A stretch of DNA of 64,000 bases from Prochlorococcus marinus str. MIT 1013 (GCF_027359395.1 NZ_CP114778.1:744001-808000); one strand, 5' to 3'; positions 36,689 through 45,240 are shown, numbered from the stretch's first letter. Notes: generated by a model not told the origin, from the sequence alone. Numbers and translations are program-made.

Positions 36689-38632
36689 ATGAAACAATCT
36701 GGTGATAAAAATCAAGGGGGAGAAGAAGTCTTTGAAGTAACTACATTCACAATTCCTTTTGCTTTAGAAGAAACTCAAGGAAATCTTACTATTAATACAA
36801 ATGCCCCTTCGAAACTTTCAAATGAAGAAATAATCAATCAAGCATTGCATTTTCATTCACAAGGAAATATTACAGAAGCAGCAAAATGCTATCAAAAGTT
36901 AATAAATAAAGGATTTAGGGAAGCATTTATTTTTTCTAATTATGGAGTCATTTTAAAAGATGTTGGCAAACTAAAAGAGGCTGAATTAGCACAACGCAAA
37001 GCAATAGAAATAAATCCATATTACGCAGAAGCACATTCAAATCTGGGAAATATATTGAGACATATTGGCGAATTGAAAGAAGCTGAATTATCAACTCGCA
37101 AAGCAATAAAAATCAAACCTGATTACGCAGAAGCATATTCAAATCTGGGAAATATATTGAGACATATTGGCAAATCAAAAGAAGCTGAATTATCAATTCG
37201 TAAAGCAATCGAAATAAAGCCTGATTTGAGCTCCGCTCATTTAAATCTTGGAATACTATTGAGAGAGAATGGTAACAATGAAGAAGCAATTAAAAGCCAA
37301 AAAAAAGCTCTAAAGTTAAATCCTTTTTCATCCTCTGCTAGAGCTGAATTGATTAGATCTAAAAAAGATATTTGCGATTGGAGTAATCAAGAAATAGAAA
37401 ATAATTGGCTAGAAAATATTGGAATTGAAGGAGAAGCTGTTAACCCATGGGATTTCTTATTTGTAGAAGATAATCCTATAAAAAGTTTAAAAAGATCCAA
37501 AAAATACTATAAAGATAACTATATCAAGAAATCCTTTAAAATAGCTTCTTTTAAAAATAAAAAAATTCATTTAGGTTACTTCTCTTCTGATTTTTACGAG
37601 CACGCAACAATGAATCTAATTGCTTCTATTCTAGAATTACATGATAAGTCTAAGTTCGAAATATATTTATACTCATTTACTCCTAAAGAAGATGAATATA
37701 CTGAAAGAGCTAAAGCATCTGGATGTTTTTTTAGAGATATAAAGAAATTAAATACTATTGAAAGTGTTAAATTAGCAAGAAGCGACAGGCTAGATATAGC
37801 AATTGATCTAAAAGGATATACTAAGAATAATAGAATGGATATCTTTTCTCATAGAGTAGCTCCAATACAAATAAATTATCTTGGATACCCCGGTTCACTT
37901 GGAGCAGATACTATTGATTATATTCTCTCAGATAAGATTATAATTCCTGAAGAATATGAAAAATTTTATTCTGAAAAAGTAATACGAATGCCAAGTTGTT
38001 ATCAATGTAACGACAATAAAAAAGAAATATCTATGGAACCTATTAAACGTAATGATTTTAAACTGCCTGAACAAGGATTTGTCTTTACATGTTTTAATGC
38101 TAATAGAAAAATATCACCAAATGAATTTAATATTTGGATGAGATTACTTAAAGAAATAAAAGGAAGTGTACTATGGTTATATCAATCTAATTTATTGGCA
38201 AGACAAAATTTATACAAAGAAGCCGAAATAAGAAATGTAGATACAAATAGATTGATTTTTGCTAATAAATTGTGCTTGGATAAACATTTAGCAAGATATT
38301 CTCTAGGAGACCTTGGACTTGATACATTTAATTGTAATGGTCATACAACGACATCAGATGCTTTATGGGCTGGCTTACCCGTGCTAACAAAAGTAGGCGA
38401 GAGCTTTGCTTCGAGAGTATCTGCCAGTTTGCTCACTTCTCTAGGAATCACGGAGCTGATTACTTACAATGAAAGTGAATATGAAGAAAAGGCTCTACAC
38501 ATTGCAAGGAACCCGGAAATACTTCTAAGACTGAAAAGTTTGGTAGCTAACTTAAGATATAAATCTCAACTTTTTAATTCGGAATTATTTACAAAAAGCC
38601 TAGAGAATAAATTGGAAAAACTTCTTATATAA
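36689..38632 (+). CDS. TPR-GT41 (O-GlcNAc-transferase/SPINDLY-like) glycosyltransferase
   Basis: A 647-residue protein with N-terminal TPRs (about 48-215) and a C-terminal GT41 catalytic region like that of eukaryotic OGT and SPINDLY. Diagnostic pieces are HLGYFSSDFYEHATMNLI, IAIDLKGYTKNNRMDIFSHRVAPIQINYLGYPG (in part), FTCFNANRKISPNEFNIWMRLL and HTTTSDALWAGLPVLTKVG. In bacteria such enzymes O-glycosylate proteins such as flagellins or unknown targets; the donor sugar and acceptor are unknown here. Two TPR units around 37030 and 37130 are almost identical in DNA. No membrane segment or signal is seen. It opens the accessory zone after glyQ. Confidence 0.88.
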   Translation: MKQSGDKNQGGEEVFEVTTFTIPFALEETQGNLTINTNAPSKLSNEEIINQALHFHSQGNITEAAKCYQKLINKGFREAFIFSNYGVILKDVGKLKEAELAQRKAIEINPYYAEAHSNLGNILRHIGELKEAELSTRKAIKIKPDYAEAYSNLGNILRHIGKSKEAELSIRKAIEIKPDLSSAHLNLGILLRENGNNEEAIKSQKKALKLNPFSSSARAELIRSKKDICDWSNQEIENNWLENIGIEGEAVNPWDFLFVEDNPIKSLKRSKKYYKDNYIKKSFKIASFKNKKIHLGYFSSDFYEHATMNLIASILELHDKSKFEIYLYSFTPKEDEYTERAKASGCFFRDIKKLNTIESVKLARSDRLDIAIDLKGYTKNNRMDIFSHRVAPIQINYLGYPGSLGADTIDYILSDKIIIPEEYEKFYSEKVIRMPSCYQCNDNKKEISMEPIKRNDFKLPEQGFVFTCFNANRKISPNEFNIWMRLLKEIKGSVLWLYQSNLLARQNLYKEAEIRNVDTNRLIFANKLCLDKHLARYSLGDLGLDTFNCNGHTTTSDALWAGLPVLTKVGESFASRVSASLLTSLGITELITYNESEYEEKALHIARNPEILLRLKSLVANLRYKSQLFNSELFTKSLENKLEKLLI

Positions 38633-38660
38633 ATTAATAAATAATATAGATCTTATATAT

Positions 38661-38903
38661 ATTAAAAAAAGACAATCCAATAACAAGAAAAAAGGTCATA
38701 TTTCAAAAGCATTGCAATATTATAAAGAGTTAACAAATCAAGGCTTAAAAGATCACAGAGTATTTGTTAATCATGGAAACATATTGAAGAATCTTGGCAA
38801 ATAGAAAGACACGGAATTATCAACTCGCAAAGCAGTTGAACTCAATCATAATTTTGGTGCACACATTAGCCTAGGAGTTCCAATAAGACTAGAAAAAGAA
38901 TGA
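38661..38903 (+). pseudogene. Broken TPR paralogue of the GT41 protein
   Basis: In one frame this codes for KGHISKALQYYKELTNQG, then NHGNILKNLGK, an in-frame TAG at 38802, then ELSTRKAVELNHNFGAH and a stop at 38901. These pieces align with the TPR part of the gene just upstream (GNITEAAKCYQKLINKG and ELSTRKAIKIKPDY). No start codon or catalytic domain remains, so it is a decayed duplicate of the N-terminal region. Confidence 0.75.
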
Positions 38904-39390
38904 GTCTTAGTATCCATTGCTTTGAAGGTTTTATCTAATGCTGCACTGAAAATACATTAGTTTTGATAAAACTGTAATTTAAGGTTATAGGTATAACTTG
39001 ATTGGGCTAATTAACAAGAAGTATTGCAAAAGATCCTGGGCTTAAATAGCCAAACCGAGAAAATTAATTAAAAGCTAAATCAACTACTGAGCATTTAAGC
39101 TTGGGTAGTGAGACGAGGAAAAACGGATGACCATATAAGTATATATACTTAGAAGAGAATTATAGCTAAAATATTCAACAGTATAGTCACTCGATAAGCT
39201 CTATAAATACCACTAATAGCCATAACAAAAGCAAGATAAGTTCTGAAGAATTATATAAATATTCATTATGCAAACATTGTAGATTATTGATCTAATTATC
39301 TGTTGATTAGCCTTAATCTCAGCCGAGGCTAGCATAGTAAATTTATTTATAAATATAAATCATGCATAAATAAACAGAATTCCCCGACGA
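38904..39390. other. Gene-free, decayed-looking stretch
   Basis: AT-rich with stops in all frames; no tRNA, terminator or sizeable frame is seen. It probably contains the promoter of the small-gene operon that begins at 39391, since no gene reads into it. Confidence 0.5.
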
Positions 39391-40122
39391 ATGAAGAAGA
39401 AAATTAAAAAAAAATCAAGCCTAAGCAAGAAAATAGTACATCAGTATCCATTGTTCCGATTCGACACAAGGCTTATATTAAACAGGTATTTAGTCAAGTC
39501 TATGGACTTATCGCCAACCGAAGTGGTTGACCTAGAAAGTATTCCGCTCAATAACGAGGTCATCAGGGGCCTCGTACCCGCCCAGATAGAATTTGTAAAA
39601 GAGTCAGTTGTCGAAATAAATGAAGAACTAGGTTATGTTGGACAGTCACTTAGGGCAGTAGCGGCCAACCTCGCAGATATAAAGAGTAATATCAAGCCGG
39701 GGAATTGGAGGGCCTTCTTGAAGTCAGGCGCAATCAACTGTTCCGAAAGATTTGCTGTCGATCTTGTAAGCGCATACACAAATTGGCTGGGCGGCTCTGA
39801 TATAGACGACAATCTACTTGCCTCTCTAACGCCAAGATCGCTAGCACTTATGGGAAGCAAAGGAGTGACCGACAAAGAGCGTCAAAAGGTATTCCAGGCC
39901 GTTGAAAATGGTGAAAGAATGACAGAAGCAGCCGTACGAGTCCTGGTGAAAGGGAGTAAAAAAAAGAAGAATGCATATTCCAAAAAGACTGAAAGCGAAA
40001 AGGTAAAGTCCCTAAAAGATAAGATTGAAACTTATAGAAAGATAATTAATAATCTACAAGATGAGAACAAGAAACTAAGTATCTTGCTTTCAAATAGAGA
40101 AAAAATAGAACCTCTGGTTTAA
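39391..40122 (+). CDS. Unknown protein heading a five-gene operon, with C-terminal coiled coil
   Basis: A 243-residue basic protein. The N-terminus is Lys-rich. The middle (about 75-185) contains GQSLRAVAANLADIKSNIKP, GNWRAFLKSGAINCSERFA and AYTNWLGG, a pattern that reminds me of the DUF3102-type phage/plasmid domain (helix, Gly-x-Trp, helix-turn-helix-like). A poly-Lys linker leads to a coiled coil (about 205-240). Three lines counted by hand (39541-39720) give 84 of 180 G+C, about 47 percent, against 11 of 60 at 40981-41040, so it looks foreign. Its stop overlaps the next start by one base (TAATG). Confidence 0.65.
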   Translation: MKKKIKKKSSLSKKIVHQYPLFRFDTRLILNRYLVKSMDLSPTEVVDLESIPLNNEVIRGLVPAQIEFVKESVVEINEELGYVGQSLRAVAANLADIKSNIKPGNWRAFLKSGAINCSERFAVDLVSAYTNWLGGSDIDDNLLASLTPRSLALMGSKGVTDKERQKVFQAVENGERMTEAAVRVLVKGSKKKKNAYSKKTESEKVKSLKDKIETYRKIINNLQDENKKLSILLSNREKIEPLV

Positions 40123-40343
40123 TGAACAGTCCGCAATTACTTACTCTGCAATATCAATTTCAGAATATGAACCACATCAACTCATCTCCAGGAATGATTT
40201 TCCCAAAAAAAACCAAACTTTATCATATCGAGAATTCAAGTCAAAGAAAAACGTCAAAAATGCAAGAAAAGTTCAAGTCTAGCAAATCTCTCCTCGAAAT
40301 GGTGCCCATGGGAAATAGGCAAGTTAAAAATAGAGTGGGTTAA
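40122..40343 (+). CDS. Small unknown protein, operon gene 2
   Basis: A 73-residue basic protein rich in Asn, Gln, Ser and Lys with no recognised motif; it is probably flexible. Its ATG shares one base with the stop of the 39391 gene (TAATG), and its stop is 4 bp before the next start, so its reality rests mainly on operon position. Confidence 0.5.
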   Translation: MNSPQLLTLQYQFQNMNHINSSPGMIFPKKTKLYHIENSSQRKTSKMQEKFKSSKSLLEMVPMGNRQVKNRVG

Positions 40344-40347
40344 CTTC

Positions 40348-40509
40348 ATGAATATGAATTCAAAATCTAGAAATGGTTTTATCCATTTGTACAACCCCAA
40401 AGAAGAAGGGCTAGGATCTTACGATGTTAACTATATAAACGCCTACAAAAAAGATAAACATTTAAAAAGTATATATAAGAAAAACGACAAAGAGAGCTAC
40501 GCGGCATGA
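40348..40509 (+). CDS. 53-residue unknown protein, operon gene 3
   Basis: Read directly: it begins MNMNSKSRNGFIHLYNPKEE and ends NDKESYAA, 53 residues, with many Lys, Tyr and Asn. The start is 4 bp after gene 2 and its TGA overlaps the ATG of gene 4 as ATGA at 40506-40509. That packing supports a genuine short gene. No family is recognised. Confidence 0.55.
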   Translation: MNMNSKSRNGFIHLYNPKEEGLGSYDVNYINAYKKDKHLKSIYKKNDKESYAA

Positions 40510-40826
40510 TTACATTCATCAGAAGTCTTTCAGAGTTAATGGCAATAACAGAGCCGAGAGACAAACAAACGAATCTCTCGATACATAATGAGATCATCAG
40601 CACAACAATGGATAGTGCTCAAAGGAAGAGGTATATAAGATCACTAAACAAAAAAGGAGTCGATCTGCCTACCATACCTAAAACAATAAGAAATAAATGG
40701 ATCAAGAATAAAGAAGCTTTATCAAAATTTATTGATACATTAGATTATAACAATCAAATACAATCATCATATGATCTCACTTTATTAGAAAGACAACAAC
40801 AGAGAAACCAAAAGGATGTTGCCTAG
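40506..40826 (+). CDS. Small unknown basic protein, operon gene 4
   Basis: A 106-residue helical, basic protein. The central segment MDSAQRKRYIRSLNKKGVDLP and IPKTIRNKWIKNKEALSKFID could be a small nucleic-acid-binding helical domain, but no family is recognised. It starts by ATGA overlap with gene 3 and ends 2 bp before gene 5. Confidence 0.6.
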   Translation: MITFIRSLSELMAITEPRDKQTNLSIHNEIISTTMDSAQRKRYIRSLNKKGVDLPTIPKTIRNKWIKNKEALSKFIDTLDYNNQIQSSYDLTLLERQQQRNQKDVA

Positions 40827-40828
40827 TT

Positions 40829-41170
40829 ATGAATAAAAACAAAGTCATCTATCTCATAGAATATTTATCAATGGGCTTAGTATTATCATATTTTATTATT
40901 CACAATATCTATTTTGTTTTAATTGGAATTACTTTTTCAATATACTTGATTAATATTGAGCTAATTAATAGTATTAAAGGATCGATCTATAAAAGTCTGG
41001 ATATAAAAAATATATCTAGAAACTTAATAAAAAACATTAAGGAAGTGAAATCTAATTCTAATGAGATAAAAATAACTACAGAAGAAAGCAAGCTTACATT
41101 AGTTGAAGCAATAGAAGAATTTGGATTTATACCATCACAAGATACGCATAATGATATTAATGGTGCATAA
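40829..41170 (+). CDS. Small membrane protein, operon gene 5
   Basis: A 113-residue protein with one long or two short hydrophobic segments (about 9-50: LIEYLSMGLVLSYFIIHN, then IYFVLIGITFSIYLINIEL), followed by a charged Lys/Glu-rich cytoplasmic-type tail. It begins 2 bp after gene 4, so it is the last gene of the operon. A membrane partner at the end of an operon of small soluble proteins is notable, but no function can be assigned. Confidence 0.6.
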   Translation: MNKNKVIYLIEYLSMGLVLSYFIIHNIYFVLIGITFSIYLINIELINSIKGSIYKSLDIKNISRNLIKNIKEVKSNSNEIKITTEESKLTLVEAIEEFGFIPSQDTHNDINGA

Positions 41171-41274
41171 TAAATTATTTATATTTAAATAGTAAATAAA
41201 AATGAATTATTTAGCTATTTGTATCTTTACAAATAAATGAATAGAGGGTAATCTGGAATACATGCAAAATATTA

Positions 41275-41469
41275 ATGAACGAAGATCAAAGAAACATAGA
41301 AAAGATTTTGATAACAGGTTTATCTGATATTTTAAAACGAACATTGGAGGTAGATCCTGGAGGTCAACTTGCTATTGCCCAAGAGTATAGAGAGTGGATA
41401 AACTGTATATCAGCGAGTGATTTCTCAAAACAAGAAATACTTGTTGTAAATAAGTTTACATTTAAATAA
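41275..41469 (+). CDS. Small protein of the EWI-motif family
   Basis: A 64-residue protein containing AQEYREWINCISASDFSKQE. It matches the genes at 14595 (NQEFCEWITCVN) and 44605 (YQEFKEWIINSD) in order and spacing: about 35 helical residues, the EWI motif, then a short tail. The ATG follows AATATTA; upstream ATGs close at once. No function is known. Confidence 0.6.
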   Translation: MNEDQRNIEKILITGLSDILKRTLEVDPGGQLAIAQEYREWINCISASDFSKQEILVVNKFTFK

Positions 41470-42032
41470 AATATGTATTTGAAGGATAAAATCTACAACC
41501 ATAACTTATAAATTTACTAATAAAACATTTAATATGATCAATAAATTATCTTATATGATAGAAGGTTCTAAAATTTAATATATGAATGTTGACAATTAAA
41601 AGAAGTCTTAATTATCAAAAATACTATTCTAAATAATTCACTATATATACTTAAACACAAAAAATATATATAAATATTTTAAAATTGAGTCTTTTATATA
41701 TTTATTTGCATTTAGGTGCTTCAACTATCTTACATCAATCAAATTAGTTTGTAAATTTAAATTGAGATTATATTATATTATTTAAAAGAAACTATTAATC
41801 AAATAAATTACCTTACATAAAAGCATTAAATTGGCCAACACAAACAAGGCAGAGAATTGACAAGTAGTAATACAGATGTATTATAGTGCATTACGTTATT
41901 CGGATCGAAGAATCTCAATTTTTTCCACCCGCTCTAACAACATCATTTAGTTAAAAAACATGCTTAATAGAACGCTCAATAAAGGCACGGGGTTCTTCTC
42001 GTATTTAGTCAACCAATTAACTGGAGTATCTA
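41470..42032. other. AT-rich gene-free stretch
   Basis: From 41470 to about 41870 it is almost pure A/T with stops in every frame; no gene, RNA or strong hairpin is recognised. From about 41880 G+C rises and a frame of 56 codons (41960-42130) appears, overlapping the 47-codon frame listed separately; only one, if either, is likely to be real. Confidence 0.5.
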
Positions 42033-42176
42033 ATGGAATCATCAAGCACTTCAAGCTGGAAATCAATAACGAGCCTAAAGCTTTCAAGCGGACTAGGAAT
42101 AGGAACAGAAGCCCTCATAACAAGATCTAAAAGAGAGTTAGTTGAATTTTATTGGACAAATCGAAAGCGGTATTAA
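42033..42176 (+). CDS. Possible 47-residue small protein
   Basis: An ATG preceded by GGAG seven bases upstream opens a 47-codon frame starting MESSSTSSWKSITSLKLSSG and ending FYWTNRKRY. The local G+C is higher than in the surroundings, which favours coding, but a frame of 56 codons overlaps it in another phase. No family is recognised and expression is unproven. Confidence 0.3.
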   Translation: MESSSTSSWKSITSLKLSSGLGIGTEALITRSKRELVEFYWTNRKRY

Positions 42177-42324
42177 GGAGGTTACATAGGCTTCTCATCT
42201 GAAGCAAGTAGGTACCATGGGGAATAAATACTGAACTTGAAATTTCTTATTTGTGTTTTTACGGTCTAAATAGATAATTAATTATTAAGCCTATTGAAAA
42301 TAAAAATAAAAGAATAACTTATTG

Positions 42325-42543
42325 TTATTCTTTATCATTAATTAGTTGATATGAATTAGGAGCAAGTATTAAAAATACTATCCACCAAACAAAAATAAAA
42401 AAGCCAATAATCGAAGTAATTATAATGTTATTAAATATTTTCCAACTAAAAATTGGAACTAAAACTCCGAAACTAATAATAGACCAAGGTTGACACCAGT
42501 ATGGCTTTGAATCCCAGAATTTTTTTTTTGAATTTGTATCCAT
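42325..42543 (-). CDS. Small membrane protein (possibly DUF6737)
   Basis: A 72-residue protein with two membrane segments. The N-terminal motif FWDSKPYWCQPWSIISFG resembles the KPWWCQPWSI pattern that I associate with the cyanobacterial DUF6737 family. I use the ATG at 42543, directly before the motif; an in-frame ATG at 42576 would add 11 residues. It lies downstream of the Pro/Glu repeat gene on the same strand. Function unknown. Confidence 0.65.
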   Translation of the reverse strand: MDTNSKKKFWDSKPYWCQPWSIISFGVLVPIFSWKIFNNIIITSIIGFFIFVWWIVFLILAPNSYQLINDKE

Positions 42544-42585
42544 TAAAAAACGTGAGAAATTATTAAATATATCCAATACTAGCGA

Positions 42586-43035
42586 TTACTCAAGCTTTTC
42601 TTCTTCATCGGGCTTTGCTTCTTCAACAGGCCTTTCTTCTTCAACAGGCCTTTCTTCTTCAACAGGCCTTTCTTCTTCAACAGGCCTTTCTTCTTTAACA
42701 GGCTTTGCTTCTTCAACAGGCTTTGCTTCTTCAACAGGCTTTGCTTCTTCAACAGGCCTTTCTTCTTCAACAGGCTTTGCTTCTTCAACAGGCCTTTCTT
42801 CTTCAATCGGCTTAATTTCAACTATGTTTTCAATTGAAGAAGAGGTCTCAGGGTTCGTAAAAATCTGAGAACCCTCCTGAACCGAATCAGATTCAGAGTC
42901 CTTAAGTAAAAACTTTAAAACATATCGAAGAGAGACAAACAAAGCTATTGGGAGGAAAAGTCCTAAAAGCAATTTATAGAGGATTATTCCTATTCCAAGG
43001 ACACCAATAGCAATAAGAATGTTCTTCCTGTTCAT
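42586..43035 (-). CDS. Membrane-anchored Pro/Glu hexapeptide-repeat protein
   Basis: A 149-residue protein with an N-terminal membrane segment (about 5-35, ILIAIGVLGIGIILYKLLLG), an acidic spacer and twelve tandem six-residue repeats (PVEEAK or PVEEER) up to the C-terminus. Alternating acid and Lys/Arg suggests an extended, rigid charged rod on one face of the membrane, in the style of TonB-like spacers, although no C-terminal domain follows. No family is recognised. Confidence 0.7.
   Translation of the reverse strand: MNRKNILIAIGVLGIGIILYKLLLGLFLPIALFVSLRYVLKFLLKDSESDSVQEGSQIFTNPETSSSIENIVEIKPIEEERPVEEAKPVEEERPVEEAKPVEEAKPVEEAKPVKEERPVEEERPVEEERPVEEERPVEEAKPDEEEKLE
42595..42810 (-). repeat. 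Twelve-copy 18-bp tandem repeat
   Basis: Twelve units of 18 bp, coding PVEEAK or PVEEER variants, run without interruption. The two unit types differ mainly in the last two codons and are intermixed, which points to slippage or unequal exchange. Because 18 is divisible by three, the other frames stay open too, creating false overlapping frames. Confidence 0.95.
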
Positions 43036-43150
43036 ATGAGCTAATTGAATAGATACTAAATCTAAGCTATTTCTGAGTTATCTTCATCACTTGCCTTTAA
43101 CACGATGTCTATTTAAATAATCTAAATTGTGATTATTAACATAGAATTCA

Positions 43151-43576
43151 ATGCTCATCAAAGAAAAAGAATTAAAAAAATTCTTTAATTTATCTTATGG
43201 AGAACAAGCTCCATCTAGAGAAAAATGGGAAACTTTATATAACAAACAAGTTAAATTCATCGATCCTACCCAAGAAAGAAATGGAATTGATGCATATATC
43301 AAAGCACAAGAAGGATTAATCAAAAGATGTGATGATATTTATTTAGAATCACACTCAATTGCCATAAATAAGGATTTTGCTTTCGTTGAATGGACAATGG
43401 GATTGAAAATAAAAGGTCTCGAATTTTTATACGATGGAACAACAAGACTAATTTTTGACGAAGAAGGGAAGGTGAAAGAACATAGAGATTATTTTGATTT
43501 TTGTTCAGGAACATTTGGTAATATTCCCGTTATCGGAGCATTCTTTAAATGGTTATACTCAAGATTTATTGATTAA
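43151..43576 (+). CDS. SnoaL/NTF2-like protein
   Basis: A 141-residue protein of the nuclear transport factor 2-like fold. NKQVKFIDPTQERNGIDAYIKAQEG and FVEWTMGLKIKG, then TRLIFDEEGKVKEHRDYFDF, follow the usual cone-barrel pattern of SnoaL-like proteins. Members can be small isomerases or binding proteins; the ligand here is unknown. A conserved His-Arg-Asp-Tyr near the C-terminus is typical. It stands alone in the accessory zone. Confidence 0.8.
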   Translation: MLIKEKELKKFFNLSYGEQAPSREKWETLYNKQVKFIDPTQERNGIDAYIKAQEGLIKRCDDIYLESHSIAINKDFAFVEWTMGLKIKGLEFLYDGTTRLIFDEEGKVKEHRDYFDFCSGTFGNIPVIGAFFKWLYSRFID

Positions 43577-43838
43577 AATAATTTAAATTTATTTAATACA
43601 GAAATTCAAATCATTGATTATCATTGATTAATTTCAATAAAAGTTTGCTTTATTCTCTTAACAAGCAATTAAACGTTCTCAATTTTTTTTACTTTATTCT
43701 AATACTAAAACAATAAAAGAACTAGTATATTTACCTAATTGAAGTCCACGAAAATAATATTTAGTTTTTTTGAATTTTGTTTGATTACGTAATTAAATTT
43801 TTTATTAGCTATAACACTAGGGGTGATGGAAGAATTAA

Positions 43839-44198
43839 ATGGGAAGATTAGTTGATTTAATCAAAGAGACTTACGACCATAATGCATGCCTAGAGATCGC
43901 CAGTAGTGGTTGCTCTGAAGGGGCATGCACAAGACATAACTATCAAGCTGACACTCTCTTGCTCTATTTGAGTTACTCAGAGGAGATCATCAAATACACG
44001 TCAGATAAACTCGGAAGCTCTTTTCTTTCTAATCTTGCAAGAGATTTTGGGTCACCACTAAAAGCAAATAACGATCAAGATGATTTCTCATGGCAAGAGG
44101 TAGTATCGGCTTGTCCAAATAAGGACGACTACAAACATGCCCTTGTATGGAAATTTATAGAATTAGTCGCCAAAGAGAAAACTTTAGAACACTACTAA
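43839..44198 (+). CDS. Conserved picocyanobacterial protein, function unknown
   Basis: A 119-residue soluble helical protein. The N-terminal part has three Cys (NACLEIASSGCSEGACTRH), which may bind metal or form a disulfide, and the C-terminal part ends WKFIELVAKEKTLEHY. No domain is recognised; it looks like a small protein shared among Prochlorococcus genomes. About 260 bp of AT-rich, gene-free DNA precede it. Confidence 0.65.
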   Translation: MGRLVDLIKETYDHNACLEIASSGCSEGACTRHNYQADTLLLYLSYSEEIIKYTSDKLGSSFLSNLARDFGSPLKANNDQDDFSWQEVVSACPNKDDYKHALVWKFIELVAKEKTLEHY

Positions 44199-44245
44199 TC
44201 AGCATCAACATTAATTGAAAATACATTCTCCAGGACTTTAACGAT

Positions 44246-44434
44246 TTAAGCTACAGATAAATTACTTTTCAAAAAAACATCAAACACAGCTCTTATCCAT
44301 TGAGGTTGAAAAATCAAATAAACTACAATAAAGAACAAAATAGCACCTATTATTCCATAAAATTGAACCTCAATTTCTTCCCAAATCTCCTCAATCCAAA
44401 TAAGCAAAGATTTATTTTTACTTTCTTTATCCAT
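44246..44434 (-). CDS. Small single-span membrane protein
   Basis: A 62-residue protein with a charged N-terminus (MDKESKNKSLLIWIEEIWEE) and one hydrophobic helix (YGIIGAILFFIVVYLIFQP, about 27-45). No family is recognised. It converges with the gene at 43839, 47 bp away. Confidence 0.55.
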   Translation of the reverse strand: MDKESKNKSLLIWIEEIWEEIEVQFYGIIGAILFFIVVYLIFQPQWIRAVFDVFLKSNLSVA

Positions 44435-44604
44435 TGAAAGATAGATTAGAATTCAATTATATACGTAAAAAAAGATATAAAATAATATTTATTAAAAAAA
44501 CTTTGATTTATATTCAATTGATAAATTGAATATAAAATTATGGTCAAAAATACTCGTCAGTGAAGATTTTTTACTAGATTATAAATAGACACCCAAAACG
44601 AAGA

Positions 44605-44805
44605 TTGAAGAATAACCCCTCTATTGAAGAAATTATTACTGTCACTCTAAGCTGTACCTTAATTAGGATGACTGAAATAAATAAAATAGATAGATCCTTT
44701 CTTTATCAGGAATTTAAAGAATGGATTATAAATTCAGATAAAAATGAACAGAACCAAGAAATTTTATGCTTGCGGTACTTAAAAAACGATAGAAAGATGT
44801 ATTAG
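44605..44805 (+). CDS. Small protein of the EWI-motif family, TTG start
   Basis: A 66-residue protein with YQEFKEWIINSD, the same motif and layout as the genes at 14595 and 41275. No ATG gives this frame a full N-terminus; a TTG at 44605 does, so the start is less sure than the frame. The tail is Lys/Asn-rich. Confidence 0.5.
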   Translation: MKNNPSIEEIITVTLSCTLIRMTEINKIDRSFLYQEFKEWIINSDKNEQNQEILCLRYLKNDRKMY

Positions 44806-44897
44806 AATAACTAATTAATTAATTGTCTGTTTGCAGAAAAAAATAAAAAATCCTCGTCCAAGAATAAAAAACACTAATATAAAGTAAATCTAAAGAA

Positions 44898-45173
44898 ATG
44901 TTCGCTTCTTTGTTTTCCTTATTTTTCTCTACTTTGCTTTGGGTTCAAGTGCCCCAATGGAGCGATAATTGGTCAAAGTGTGCAGTAGACGTCCCCGACA
45001 CTGCTTGCCATTGGTATATAGTTTCTCCTGATAATACTTTTGGGAAAGGATTCAATTGGGCAACAGCTCCTTGGTTTGATGCAAACGGTTTGAATGATGT
45101 TGCGAAAATCTCGTCTGAAACAGTTCTAGAAAAACTACAATCAGGAGAAAATTCTAGCAAATTAATCTATTGA
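44898..45173 (+). CDS. Small secreted or membrane-anchored protein
   Basis: A 91-residue protein with a strong N-terminal hydrophobic segment (MFASLFSLFFSTLLWVQVP). The rest is Trp/Asp-rich with two Cys (NWSKCAVDVPDTACHWY) that could form a disulfide outside the membrane. I recognise no family. It converges with the bcp gene, 67 bp away. Confidence 0.6.
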   Translation: MFASLFSLFFSTLLWVQVPQWSDNWSKCAVDVPDTACHWYIVSPDNTFGKGFNWATAPWFDANGLNDVAKISSETVLEKLQSGENSSKLIY

Positions 45174-45240
45174 TGATTTCATGAACAATTAAGGTACTAA
45201 ATATTCAAATCAAATATATAGATAGAATATAGATAGAAAA

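Noticed and set aside
41960-42130. 56-residue protein overlapping the 47-residue frame
   Set aside because: It lacks a convincing ribosome-binding site and its C-terminal half is Arg/Asn-rich out-of-phase translation of the other frame; kept only as a note.
42579-42821. 80-residue KKGLLKKQSLL-type protein
   Set aside because: It is another frame of the 18-bp repeat on the same strand; the Pro/Glu frame extends into a membrane anchor with a proper start.
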